DNA of 64,000 nt from Gp13-AA77 sp035578005 (lineage in GTDB: Bacteria; Acidobacteriota; Terriglobia; UBA7540): the NCBI GenBank assembly GCA_035578005.1, contig DATJYK010000162.1:1-64000 (forward strand), written 5' to 3'. Position numbers and translations under genes: made by a program. The notes under the pieces are model-generated. The model did not search any database. It worked only from the letters and a program-made list of their open reading frames with translations, and was not told the origin of the DNA. Position 1 is the first letter of the stretch; the number at the start of each line of letters is the position of its first letter. This document shows, in pieces, positions 42,035 through 50,823 of this stretch.

Positions 42035-43438
42035 CTACCGCCGCAACTGAATCTGGATCACGCTATCGTCAGAATCCGGCGCGGCCGGCGGCACATTGAT
42101 CGTCACTCCTGAGCTCTCCTGTTTGAATTGGAGCTTCTCGCCCGTGGCCAGCACGCTGACGGCGGCAACGTGTCCGCTGAAATCGCTCAGTTGGAGCGTT
42201 CCGGCTGAAGGCCAGTCGAACACGTGGAGATAAACGGTGTCGCCCTTGGCGGTGGTCTTGCCGAATGGCAAATCCTGCAAGGGACCATAGGTTGTGCCGT
42301 AAATGGATTCACCGTTCACCTTCAGCCACTTTCCCATGGCGCGCAGCCGTTCAACGAACTCGGGTTGAATGGTACCTTCGGGCGTCGGGCCCACATCCAG
42401 CAGAAAATTGCCACCCTTGCTGGCCACATCGGCCAGCGTCTGAATCAGTTCCTTTGTGGACTTGTAGTGCTGATCATTCTTGTTGTAGGCCCAGGTGTCG
42501 TTAATCGTCATGCACTCTTCCCACAGGCGAAAATGTTCCGGCGGAGGCGCCGCCTGCGAGAGGCTCGCCGGGCTTCCGTAGGTGAGCGGCACCACTTTGC
42601 CAGTGTTTGTGGGCACTCCGTTCGGCACGCCTTTCTCGAAGGCCGAACTGCCAAAGTCAGCGGGCAATCCTAAGCGGTCGTTCACCAGAGCCTTCGGCTG
42701 GAGTTGGTGAATCAGCGGCAGCATCCGCCAAGGGTTGTATTTGTAAGGACAGTCGAGACCGTCAAACCAGATCAGCGCCACGGGTCCGTACCGGGTAACC
42801 AGCTCGTGAAGCTGGCCGCCCATGTAGTCAAGATAGTCAGCCCATTGAAGCCGTTCCGGGTCGCCGTGCCAACTATCTTTCACGAGTTTCGTGGTATCCC
42901 GAAAGTTGGGATTGTGCATGTCCGGCGGGGAATAGTAGAAGCCGATTGGCATTCCGGCGTTGTGGGCCGCCTTGGCCAGCATCGCGGTAACGTCCTTGCC
43001 GTAAGGCGTGTTCGTGATCTTGTAATCGGTCAGCGAAGAGTTAAACATGCAGAAGCCGTCGTGATGCTTGGTGGTGAACACGATGTATCGCTGTCCCGCT
43101 TCCTGCGCAAGCCTGACCCAGGCCGCGGGATCAAATTGGGTGGGGTTGAATCGCTTGTACAGGTTGACGTATTCGTCTTGGCTGATACCACCGGGTAGGG
43201 GCCGCATGATGGCCCACGAGGCCTCGACACTTGCCAGCGAGTACGGCCCCCAGTGGATGAACATCCCGAACTTGGCGTCTCGAAACCACTTCGTGCGCTG
43301 GGCCTCGGCGCGTTCATTCCTGGTGCTTGAGGTTTGGGCGGATTTCGCAAGCCGCACACCCGTAGTGGCGATCAACAAGAGCGTGGTAACAGCGAGTGCG
43401 ACCCCAAACCGGTCTCGCGAGCGACGACGATCCTTCAT
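42035..43438 (-). CDS. Alpha-L-fucosidase, glycoside hydrolase family 29 (second copy)
   Basis: 467 residues from ATG 43438, which has GGAAGG 7 nt upstream (an earlier in-frame ATG at 43477 is less likely). Export signal (FGVALAVTTLLLIATTGVRL), GH29 barrel with KFGMFIHWGPYSLASVEASW, RYIVFTTKHHDGFCMFNSSL, GFYYSPPDMHNP and the nucleophile Asp in VALIWFDGLDCP. C-terminal beta domain (GDTVYLHVFDWPSAG). It releases L-fucose from glycans, and the upstream gene is an L-fuconate dehydratase-like enzyme, so product use is encoded next to product release. It differs well from the other GH29 copy at 28453, so the two probably have different linkage preferences. Confidence 0.92.
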   Translation of the reverse strand: MKDRRRSRDRFGVALAVTTLLLIATTGVRLAKSAQTSSTRNERAEAQRTKWFRDAKFGMFIHWGPYSLASVEASWAIMRPLPGGISQDEYVNLYKRFNPTQFDPAAWVRLAQEAGQRYIVFTTKHHDGFCMFNSSLTDYKITNTPYGKDVTAMLAKAAHNAGMPIGFYYSPPDMHNPNFRDTTKLVKDSWHGDPERLQWADYLDYMGGQLHELVTRYGPVALIWFDGLDCPYKYNPWRMLPLIHQLQPKALVNDRLGLPADFGSSAFEKGVPNGVPTNTGKVVPLTYGSPASLSQAAPPPEHFRLWEECMTINDTWAYNKNDQHYKSTKELIQTLADVASKGGNFLLDVGPTPEGTIQPEFVERLRAMGKWLKVNGESIYGTTYGPLQDLPFGKTTAKGDTVYLHVFDWPSAGTLQLSDFSGHVAAVSVLATGEKLQFKQESSGVTINVPPAAPDSDDSVIQIQLRR

Positions 43439-43545
43439 TGAGCATCCTTCCCGTTCAGAGTTCTCACATGCCGCCAAACGCGAATCTTGGTTAGCACATG
43501 ACCGAAGCTCAAGTCAAATCGTCCAAGTATTCGCTCGACCCGCGC

Positions 43546-44856
43546 TCACGGTTTGCGAAGTTCGACTAAATCGCAAGAGGAACCTGGCTCCTGCGGGACG
43601 CGATAGACGCCGCTCTCGACGCGTGCCGGGTTCACGAAGTGCGGTCGCAGGTGAGGGATGTATTCGAGAAAAACGACGGGATGGCCCAGGGCGATGTGAT
43701 TGAACAGCACAAGGTGCTGATGAATCTGGCCCATGTCACCCACGTGGGGAACCACGGGTAACCCGAACTTTCTCGCCAGAAGGCTGACGGTGAGGAATTC
43801 ACTGACGCCTGCCACGCGGGTGCAATCGACTTGGACAAAGTCTAGCGCGCCGGCTTCCATGAAGTTTTTGAACATGACGCGATTGGGCACGTGCTCGCCA
43901 AGGGCAATGCGAATCGGCGCGATGGCTTCGCGAAGTTTGCGGTGCGCGCCCACGTCATCCGGATGGGTCGGTTCCTCGATCCAATAGGGTGAAATACTGC
44001 GAAGAGCTTGGCATATCTGGACCGCCTGCGGCAACGCCCACTGCTGGTTTGCGTCGAGCATCACCAGACCGTGAGGTCCAACAAGCTCCCGCAGCAAGTG
44101 GGCACGCCTCAAGTCGCGTTGCGAATCGCGTGAGCCGACCTTCAGTTTGAAAGCGCGAAAACCGGCGTCGAGCGCACGAAGGGCGCCTTCGCGAACGCGG
44201 TCATCGTCGTACTCAAACCAGCCGACCGACGTGTCGTATCCCGGATATCCGGACTTCAGCAGCGGGCTGCGCTCGTTTCGCGACGCCTCCTCTTGCCGGA
44301 GTAAATCGAGGCACGCGTCTTCGACAAGGACGTCATCCAGATAGGTCACGTCGAGCAGGCGGACGGCCTGCTCGGGCGTAAAGTCCAGGAGCAAGCGCCA
44401 GAGTGGGACTCCCCTCGCCTTCGCCCACAAATCGAAACAGGCATTGGTGATCGAAGCCAGCGCGAGGTGAACCGCACCCTTATGCGGACCAAGCCACCGC
44501 AGATGAGGATGGTCGGCCAGCCGGCGGGAAACCTGGCCAAAGCTCGCCATCAACTCTTCGATTTCCCGGCCAACCAAGGCCGTGGCCAGCGCATCGATCA
44601 GCTCGCAAACAATCCGGTTGCCTTCGCCCAGGGTCAGTACGATGCCACAACCGGTCAAGCCCGCCTTCGTTTCCAAAAGCGTCACGGCAAGGCAGTACTC
44701 GGGATTGGAGTGCACGGCATCGCTTCCCGCCCCAGTCGGCAGTTGGTAGCGGGCATCGAAAGAGCGCGCGGCGGCGATGACTACGGCTTCCTTGGGCATC
44801 AGTCGGGTAAACGCTAGAGTGGCAGAAGTTGTCGAGTCCGCCGTTGGCGCAGACAC
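43546..44856 (-). CDS. L-fuconate dehydratase-like enolase-superfamily enzyme
   Basis: 436 residues. It matches the FucD/ENOSF1 group: RYQLPTGAGSDAVHSNPEYC, LTLGEGNRIVCELIDALATA, HLRWLGPHKGAVHLALASIT, KxK catalytic motif in FRAFKLKVGS, metal ligands in VMLDANQQW, YWIEEPTHPDD and IALGEHVPNRV, and the His-containing PVVPHVGDMGQIHQH. The family dehydrates L-fuconate to 2-keto-3-deoxy-L-fuconate in non-phosphorylative fucose breakdown in the cytoplasm. It is first in a leftward run with a fucosidase and two multihaem cytochromes; fucose dehydrogenase, lactonase and aldolase genes are not in the window. A related acid-sugar dehydratase specificity cannot be excluded. Confidence 0.85.
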   Translation of the reverse strand: MSAPTADSTTSATLAFTRLMPKEAVVIAAARSFDARYQLPTGAGSDAVHSNPEYCLAVTLLETKAGLTGCGIVLTLGEGNRIVCELIDALATALVGREIEELMASFGQVSRRLADHPHLRWLGPHKGAVHLALASITNACFDLWAKARGVPLWRLLLDFTPEQAVRLLDVTYLDDVLVEDACLDLLRQEEASRNERSPLLKSGYPGYDTSVGWFEYDDDRVREGALRALDAGFRAFKLKVGSRDSQRDLRRAHLLRELVGPHGLVMLDANQQWALPQAVQICQALRSISPYWIEEPTHPDDVGAHRKLREAIAPIRIALGEHVPNRVMFKNFMEAGALDFVQVDCTRVAGVSEFLTVSLLARKFGLPVVPHVGDMGQIHQHLVLFNHIALGHPVVFLEYIPHLRPHFVNPARVESGVYRVPQEPGSSCDLVELRKP

Positions 44857-45106
44857 CCAATGTCGCGGATTCTCAGCAGGGTTATTTCTCCGTTTCTCAC
44901 TTTTCTCACTGGCCGATCCTTTGTTTTCAACAACCTAACGGTTTCGTTTGGTAATTTTCGTGTAAGGGTTTATTGACCTTATAGTACAATTGTCATGTGC
45001 ATGCGGTCTACAATAGTAGCCTACTGAAAATAAGTGACGACGAGGTCAGCATGCTGCCGATCTGCGAGCACCAGGCGATCCGTATTTCTCGACCGAGGCA
45101 CGAGAG
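44857..45106. other. Intergenic with a shared TTTCTCACTTTTC element
   Basis: CGTTTCTCACTTTTC at 44891-44905 is identical to 20759-20773; TCCTTTGTTTTCAACAAC further on resembles 29975-29992 (GTCCTTTAGAATCAACAAC). Near 45005-45024 GTCTACAATAGTAGCCTACT is a relative of the GTAGCCT motif. AT-rich around 44940-45000. Probably contains the promoter of the fuconate dehydratase operon; no gene seen. Confidence 0.4.
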
Positions 45107-45715
45107 CTATCGATGCAATTCTTGTTTCAGCAAGCGAATGGATTCGCTCAACGCGTCAACCAAAGGACTCTGGTCACTTACAACAAGTTTTTTCGATTCG
45201 GGCACAAGGTCAAGGATCGCATCCCACTGCGTACCCAGTTTCGCAACGTCGCCGTGCTTACGCCGATATTCATCCTGCAGCTTTTCCAGATCCTTCTTCG
45301 CGTTGTCGAGCGCAGTCCGAATCATCTGGGTAGGACCGTTCCGGCTTGCGGCTTCTTGGAGGTCGGTGATCCGGTCAACGAGCCTTACAAGCTCACGTGT
45401 CTGCTCGGTCCACGTCTTCGCGGACTCGTGGGCGGTCATCAAAAAGTTTGCCTCGCGAACTTTTTCACGAATCCTGGAAAGCTCGCGGAGCACCGCCATC
45501 TTTTCTTCTCGAATACTCGCCCTCCACTGGTACCACCGGACAACAATGCCAACGACGAACACCCCGAACGCCGCTTCTGCGGCGGCCGCGAACGTCCCTT
45601 CAAAGACCTTTTCGGACCACAGATGTCCATAGTAAGCCGCTAGGATGGCGGTGCCGACGAAGGCAAGGCCCAGAAGGACCAACCCGAGAGCACCGAAATT
45701 TCCACTCTCCGCCAT
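45107..45715 (-). CDS. Small membrane protein with coiled-coil domain, unknown function
   Basis: 202 residues. Two predicted membrane helices at about 8-28 (GALGLVLLGLAFVGTAILAA) and 40-62 (FAAAAEAAFGVFVVGIVVRW), then a long charged helical region (REEKMAVLRELSRIREKVRE, IRTALDNAKKDLEKLQDEYR) likely to be cytoplasmic coiled coil. No enzymatic motif and no family that I recognise. It begins 30 nt after the DUF1501 gene on the same strand, so it may be the last gene of that operon. Plus-strand frames across it look like shadows. Confidence 0.65.
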   Translation of the reverse strand: MAESGNFGALGLVLLGLAFVGTAILAAYYGHLWSEKVFEGTFAAAAEAAFGVFVVGIVVRWYQWRASIREEKMAVLRELSRIREKVREANFLMTAHESAKTWTEQTRELVRLVDRITDLQEAASRNGPTQMIRTALDNAKKDLEKLQDEYRRKHGDVAKLGTQWDAILDLVPESKKLVVSDQSPLVDALSESIRLLKQELHR

Positions 45716-45745
45716 AGGTCGCCAGTTGTCTCGTCCATGTACCCC

Positions 45746-47212
45746 TTAGGCCAGAATCTTGTCGACGATCTCCCCATGGACATCGGTAAGACGGAAGTTG
45801 CGTCCCTGGTACTTGAACGTGAGCTTGGTGTGGTCGATTCCGAGAGTCTTGAGCATGGTGGCGTGCATGTCGTGAACGTGAACGCCGTCTTTGACGATGT
45901 TGTAGCAATAGTCGTCGGTTTCGCCGTAGGTCAGACCCGGCTTGAAGCCGCCGCCCGCCAGCCACATGGTGAAGCAGCGCGGATGGTGGTCACGCCCGTA
46001 GTCGTCCGCCGTCAAGCGCCCTTGGCAGTAGACGGTCCGTCCGAATTCGCCGCCCCACACCACCAGAGTATCGTCCAGCATGCCGCGCGCCTTCAAATCC
46101 TGCACCAATGCCGCGGCCGCCTGATCCGTCGCCTTACACTGCGTGGCGATGCCGTGAGGCAAGTCGCCATGATGGTCCCAGTCGCGGTGGAACAGTTGGA
46201 TAAAGCGCACGCCGCGCTCCGCCAGGCGCCGCGCCAGCAAACAATTCGCGGCAAACGTTCCCGGCTTCTTGGCATCGTCGCCGTAAAGCTGATACACGCT
46301 TTCGGGTTCTTTGGAAAGGTCGGTCAGCTCCGGCACCGAGGCTTGCATCCGGAACGCCATCTCGTACTGCTTGATCCTGGTAGAGATCTCGGGGTCGCCG
46401 AAATCCTGGTAAGCCAAGCCGTTTAATTTGCCCAAGGCATCCAGAAACAGCCGCCGGTCGTCCTTCGCAAAGCCGTCGGGATCGGTCAGGTACAGCACAG
46501 GATCGCCCGAGGAGCGGAACTTCACGCCCTGATACTGCGTGGGCAGGAAGCCGCTTCCCCACAAGCGATCGTAGAGCGGCTGGCCCGTCGCACCCTGCGT
46601 GATGAGCACCACGAAAGCGGGAAGGTCCTTGCTTTCGCTGCCCAGTCCATAAGCTAGCCATGAGCCGATGCTGGGCCGGCCTGCGATTTGAGCGCCGGTC
46701 TGGAAAAAAGTCACCGCCGGATCATGATTGATGGCGTCTGTGTTCACCGATTTTACGAAGGTGAGGTCATCGACGATCTTCGCGGTGTGTGGCAACAGCT
46801 CACTCACCCAGGCGCCCGACTTCCCGTACTGCGCGAACTTGAAAATGGAGGGAGCCACAGGCAAACGATCCTGGGTGGCCGTCATTCCTGTCAGGCGCTG
46901 CCCCATGCGGACGGAGGCGGGCAATTCTTCGCCGCGTTTTTCTTTCAGCGCGGGCTTGTAATCAAAAAGATCCATCTGCGAGGGTCCGCCGGACTGAAAC
47001 AGGTAAATCACGCGTTTCGCCTTGGGCGCAAAATTAGGAAAGCCGGGCAGGCCCGGAAAGGGCCGGTCACTTGCCGCCGCTTTCGGCGCCTCATCTGCCA
47101 GCAGATCGTGCCCCAGGAGCGAGGCCAGCACCGCAGTTCCGATGCCGGCCGCGTTGAGGCTGAAAAAGTGCCGGCGGGTCATGCAGAGACAGCGATCGTG
47201 GATGGGGTCCAT
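45746..47212 (-). CDS. DUF1501-family protein (Tat-exported, sulfatase/phosphatase-like fold)
   Basis: 488 residues. Signal MTRRHFFSLNAAGIGTAVLA with a twin-Arg-type RR motif (M11 may be the real start). Core segments AKRVIYLFQSGGPSQMDLFD, MTATQDRLPVAPSIFKFAQY, INHDPAVTFFQTGAQIAGRP, and DDTLVVWGGEFGRTVYCQGR with DYGRDHHPRCFTMWLAGGGF are the hallmarks of DUF1501, an alkaline-phosphatase-superfamily relative. Almost always paired with PSD1/DUF1553 proteins, as here: the stop of DUF1553 is 3 nt upstream. In planctomycetes such pairs accompany polysaccharide degradation. Biochemical function unknown. Confidence 0.93.
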   Translation of the reverse strand: MDPIHDRCLCMTRRHFFSLNAAGIGTAVLASLLGHDLLADEAPKAAASDRPFPGLPGFPNFAPKAKRVIYLFQSGGPSQMDLFDYKPALKEKRGEELPASVRMGQRLTGMTATQDRLPVAPSIFKFAQYGKSGAWVSELLPHTAKIVDDLTFVKSVNTDAINHDPAVTFFQTGAQIAGRPSIGSWLAYGLGSESKDLPAFVVLITQGATGQPLYDRLWGSGFLPTQYQGVKFRSSGDPVLYLTDPDGFAKDDRRLFLDALGKLNGLAYQDFGDPEISTRIKQYEMAFRMQASVPELTDLSKEPESVYQLYGDDAKKPGTFAANCLLARRLAERGVRFIQLFHRDWDHHGDLPHGIATQCKATDQAAAALVQDLKARGMLDDTLVVWGGEFGRTVYCQGRLTADDYGRDHHPRCFTMWLAGGGFKPGLTYGETDDYCYNIVKDGVHVHDMHATMLKTLGIDHTKLTFKYQGRNFRLTDVHGEIVDKILA

Positions 47213-47215
47213 GGC

Positions 47216-50200
47216 TTACTCCTTGGTGATGGTCTCGTCCAGGTTGAAGATCAGGCTGGCCACAGCCGTGTAGGCCGCCAATTCCACCGGGTCCAGCTTC
47301 GGGTCGCGTGGCGAGTTACCTTCCGAAAGGTATTTGGCGGCTGCGTCAGGCTTGGCCTGATAGCGCGCTTTGAATTGGCCTAACGCATCAAGCAGCACGG
47401 ACCGCTCCTGCGGCTTCGCCGGGCGCGCCAGCGCCAGACGGAAGCCGTAATCGATTCGCTGGTCAGGCGAGGCGCCGCCTTCCTTCATCATCCGTTCAGC
47501 GAACTTGCGCGAAGCCTCCACGTAAGTGACGTCGTTCATCAGATCGAGAGCCTGCATGGGCGTGTTGGTGCGATTGGCGCGCACGATGCAAGTCTCGCGA
47601 GGGGAGGCATCGAAGGTGACCATAGTGGGCGGCGCCACCGTGCGCTTCCAGAAGGTATAGAGGCTGCGCCGGTAGAGAGCGTCGCCGGTGTCCGGCTTAT
47701 AGCTCTCGCCGAAGGAGACTTCTTCCCAGAGCCCCGGGGGCTGGTAGGGCTTCACAGGCGGGCCGCCTACTTTTTCCACCAGCAGGCCTGAGATTGCCAG
47801 CGCCTGGTCGCGAATGGCCTGCGGAGGCAGGCGAAAACGTGGACCACGAGCCAACAGCCTGTTTTCAGGGTCGCGCTCCAGCAATGCCGGCGTGACCTTG
47901 GATGACTGGCGGTAGGTGGCGCTCATCACCATCGTCTTGAGCAGAGCCTTCACGTCCCAACCGCTATCCATGAATTTCACCGCCAGACAGTCGAGCACGT
48001 CCTGGTACATCGGCCATTCGCCCTGAGAGCCAAAGTCGTCAACGGTCTTTACCAGGCCGGTGCCGAACAGCATCTGCCAAAAGCGGTTGACGGTGACGCG
48101 AGCCGTAAGCGGGTTTGACCGATCGACAAGCCACTCCGCCAGTCCGAGCCGGTTGTTGGGGAATCCGGCCGGCATGGGCGGCAGCACATGCGGAAGCCCG
48201 GGCAAAACCTTGTCGCCGTGGGCGTCGTAGGCTCCGCGCTTCAGGATGTAGGCGTCGCGCGGCGGCCCTTCCTTCATCACCATCACCGTGGGAATGCTGG
48301 CGTAATACTGGTCGCGCGCTTTCTGGGCCTCGGCCAACTGCAATCGCGACTCGTGCACATCTTCAGGCGCGTACTGTTCAAGGAAGCAAAAAGCGAGCTT
48401 GTTAGCCTCGGCAGGGGTTCGCTTGGCAGGCGCGATCGAAGCGATTTCAGGAGCCGTCTTCAGCACTGGGAGCACGCCAACTTCGTCAGGCGAAAGCGCG
48501 CGGTTGTAAATCCGCACATCTTCAATCGCACCTTGGAAGCGATCCTCCGGGCCTTCGCCGGCGCCGATCCGGAAAGGCTGCGGTTCGCCCAGCGGCCACG
48601 ACATTTCGCTGAAGAGGACCTTGGTCTCTTGCGGGACACCGTCCACGTAGAATCGCGCGCCTGAGGGCTTGCGTTTGCCGTCGTAGGTAAACGTCACGTG
48701 ATGCCACTGGTTCAGGGCGAGTGGCTGCAGCGCCTCGAGCCGCATTCCCAGGTCAGTCCAGCGCATGGTGAAGTGATAGGTGAGTTTGCCGTCCCGCAGG
48801 TAAAGCCCATAGCCCGAGCCCTCGTGCACGTCCTCGACGCTGGAAAGAATGGCGCCGTTGGCGGAGGTGGGATAAATCCAGGCTGCGAAAGTCACCGGAT
48901 CAAGATAATTGAAGCTCAGCACCTTTCCGCCGTTCAGGTAGCGATGGCCGTCAAAGCTGGCGGCTTTGCCGAGCTTTCCGGGCACGAAGGGCAGGTTGGC
49001 ATCCGTCCCGCCGGCCACCACGGGCTGCAACGGTCCCTGGTGTTTCTCGGTCGATTGGCCGGCCGGAGGTTGATGGTCAAAAGAATTCCGCCTGTCGTAA
49101 ATTCCGGTGGTTTCGCGAAGATCGCCATCGAGCGGAAACTGCAGAATCAGCCCGTCGCTCACGTTCCAGTCGGAAACATGCGAGCTCTTCACCCAACGCT
49201 CCCAAGCTCGCTGGCTCTTGATGATCTCAGGCTGGAGTGAAGAATAGGCGGCCTGTTTCGCCGCCAGGTTCAAGTCCAAACCCTTGAGCTTCGCTTCCTC
49301 ATCAGGAGTGGGAGCCTTGATGTAGGGCTCTTCGTTACCGAAGTTATAGACGAAGCCTTTCTCCGGCACGTTGTTGAAATAAGCGAAGAGCTGGTAATAC
49401 TCCTTCTGCAGAATCGGGTCGAATTTGTGGTCGTGGCAGCGGGCGCAGCCTATGGTAAGACCCAGCCAGACGCTGGACGTGGTGTCAACGCGGTCCACGA
49501 CATAGGCTACGCGGAACTCTTCATCGATAATGCCGCCTTCCGCGCTGGTGCGCTGGTTGCGATTAAATCCCGTCGCCACGATCTGGTCGCGGGTGGCGTG
49601 CGGCAGCATATCTCCCGCAAGCTGGTCGACGGTGAACTGGTTAAACGGCATGTTTCGGTTGTAAGCGTCAATCACCCAGTCGCGCCAGCGCCACATATTT
49701 CGCACGCCGTCGCTTTGGTACCCATTGGTGTCGGCGTAGCGCGCGGCCTCAAGCCACTGCCAGGCCATGTTCTCGCCGTAGCGCGGAGAGGCCAGTAAGC
49801 GGTCCACCACCTTTTCGTAGGCGTCGGGAGAATGGTCATTCAGGAACGCAGTCACCTCAGCGGGCGTAGGCGGAAGGCCCGTCAAGTCGAGAGTGACGCG
49901 GCGTATCAGCGTGGCCTGGTCTGCTTGCGGCGAAGGCGCGAGCCCTTCGCGCTCCAGGTGCGCCAGCACGTAGTAGTCGATGGCGTTGCGCGGCCACTGC
50001 TGGTGCATCACCGCCGGCCGCGGAGCGATCTCAGGCGGAATGAAAGACCAGTGTTTTTGCCACTTGGCTCCTTGCGCAATCCAACGCCGGATCAAATCGA
50101 TGTCCCGCTCCGGCAGCTTCGCAAAGCCCATGTACGCCGGCGGCATGCGGAAGGCTTGATTATCCGAACTGATACGTTGGAACATCATGCTCTTCGCAGG

Positions 50201-50461
50201 ATCGCCGCGCACGATAGCGAATCCGCCGCTGTTGAGGGCTGTGAAGGCGCCCTCCTCGGTGTCGAAATGCATGTTGGTTTTGCGATTCGCCTTGTCCGGA
50301 CCATGGCAGGTGTAACAGCGGTCAGACAGAATGGGACGAATGTCGCGATTGAATAGAACCGCTTCCGGCGCCGAGTCGCTTGCTGAGCAAGCAGCCGCGG
50401 CACCAACGCTCGCCAAAAAGAGCGCTAACTTAATCGAACTGCGGCGGCAGCCATTGGCCAT
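47216..50461 (-). CDS. PSD1 protein: cytochrome-like domain, DUF1549, LamG, DUF1553
   Basis: About 1081 residues from ATG 50461 (GGAG 9 nt upstream). Export signal (LALFLASVGAAAACSAS), an N-terminal planctomycete-type cytochrome domain with one haem motif CYTCH (LFNRDIRPILSDRCYTCHGP), DUF1549 (DYYVLAHLEREGLAPSPQAD; WQWLEAARYADTNGYQSDGV), a LamG/concanavalin-like insert (SFNYLDPVTFAAWIYPTSAN; PFRIGAGEGPEDRFQGAIED), then DUF1553 (LAEWLVDRSNPLTARVTVNR). Secreted/periplasmic. The LamG insert suggests carbohydrate binding. Operon with DUF1501. It may be part of glycan breakdown with the fucosidases close by; this is inference. Confidence 0.93.
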   Translation of the reverse strand: MANGCRRSSIKLALFLASVGAAAACSASDSAPEAVLFNRDIRPILSDRCYTCHGPDKANRKTNMHFDTEEGAFTALNSGGFAIVRGDPAKSMMFQRISSDNQAFRMPPAYMGFAKLPERDIDLIRRWIAQGAKWQKHWSFIPPEIAPRPAVMHQQWPRNAIDYYVLAHLEREGLAPSPQADQATLIRRVTLDLTGLPPTPAEVTAFLNDHSPDAYEKVVDRLLASPRYGENMAWQWLEAARYADTNGYQSDGVRNMWRWRDWVIDAYNRNMPFNQFTVDQLAGDMLPHATRDQIVATGFNRNQRTSAEGGIIDEEFRVAYVVDRVDTTSSVWLGLTIGCARCHDHKFDPILQKEYYQLFAYFNNVPEKGFVYNFGNEEPYIKAPTPDEEAKLKGLDLNLAAKQAAYSSLQPEIIKSQRAWERWVKSSHVSDWNVSDGLILQFPLDGDLRETTGIYDRRNSFDHQPPAGQSTEKHQGPLQPVVAGGTDANLPFVPGKLGKAASFDGHRYLNGGKVLSFNYLDPVTFAAWIYPTSANGAILSSVEDVHEGSGYGLYLRDGKLTYHFTMRWTDLGMRLEALQPLALNQWHHVTFTYDGKRKPSGARFYVDGVPQETKVLFSEMSWPLGEPQPFRIGAGEGPEDRFQGAIEDVRIYNRALSPDEVGVLPVLKTAPEIASIAPAKRTPAEANKLAFCFLEQYAPEDVHESRLQLAEAQKARDQYYASIPTVMVMKEGPPRDAYILKRGAYDAHGDKVLPGLPHVLPPMPAGFPNNRLGLAEWLVDRSNPLTARVTVNRFWQMLFGTGLVKTVDDFGSQGEWPMYQDVLDCLAVKFMDSGWDVKALLKTMVMSATYRQSSKVTPALLERDPENRLLARGPRFRLPPQAIRDQALAISGLLVEKVGGPPVKPYQPPGLWEEVSFGESYKPDTGDALYRRSLYTFWKRTVAPPTMVTFDASPRETCIVRANRTNTPMQALDLMNDVTYVEASRKFAERMMKEGGASPDQRIDYGFRLALARPAKPQERSVLLDALGQFKARYQAKPDAAAKYLSEGNSPRDPKLDPVELAAYTAVASLIFNLDETITKE

Positions 50462-50823
50462 TTCTGTTCGCTCCGACTGAAGCAAAGTCTATATCTTCGG
50501 ATCAACATGGCGCAAGACCTTCGACGGCCGATGCGCGGATCGGATTCGTGCTGAATACGCCCCCTGTCGGGCTCGGACTGCAGTTTGTTCAGACCGGGAT
50601 CAAGCCAAAAGGCGCCTATTTGATATCAAGGTACATCATCAGCCGCTGGAATACCTGGGTCCTGGCCCGGACGACGGGCCGCCGTGGGCGGATGTGGTTG
50701 AGTCGCGAAACTCCTGCGGTTCCAAAACATGCGGTATCATTCGTCGAAGCGGCAGAGAGCTGAACCTAGTGCTAGCCGCGGAGGCGTCGCACTGCGTAGC
50801 AGTGTTTGAGCACGACAAATTTG
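50462..50823. other. Divergent intergenic region, nothing recognised
   Basis: Between the minus-strand PSD1 operon and the plus-strand CRTAC1 gene. I see no repeats, hairpins or strong promoter boxes. Frames here are short and unsupported. Confidence 0.5.

Noticed and set aside
44997..45632. 211-codon open frame on the plus strand, Ser/Arg-rich
   Set aside because: Antisense to the membrane coiled-coil protein; composition is typical of a shadow frame.
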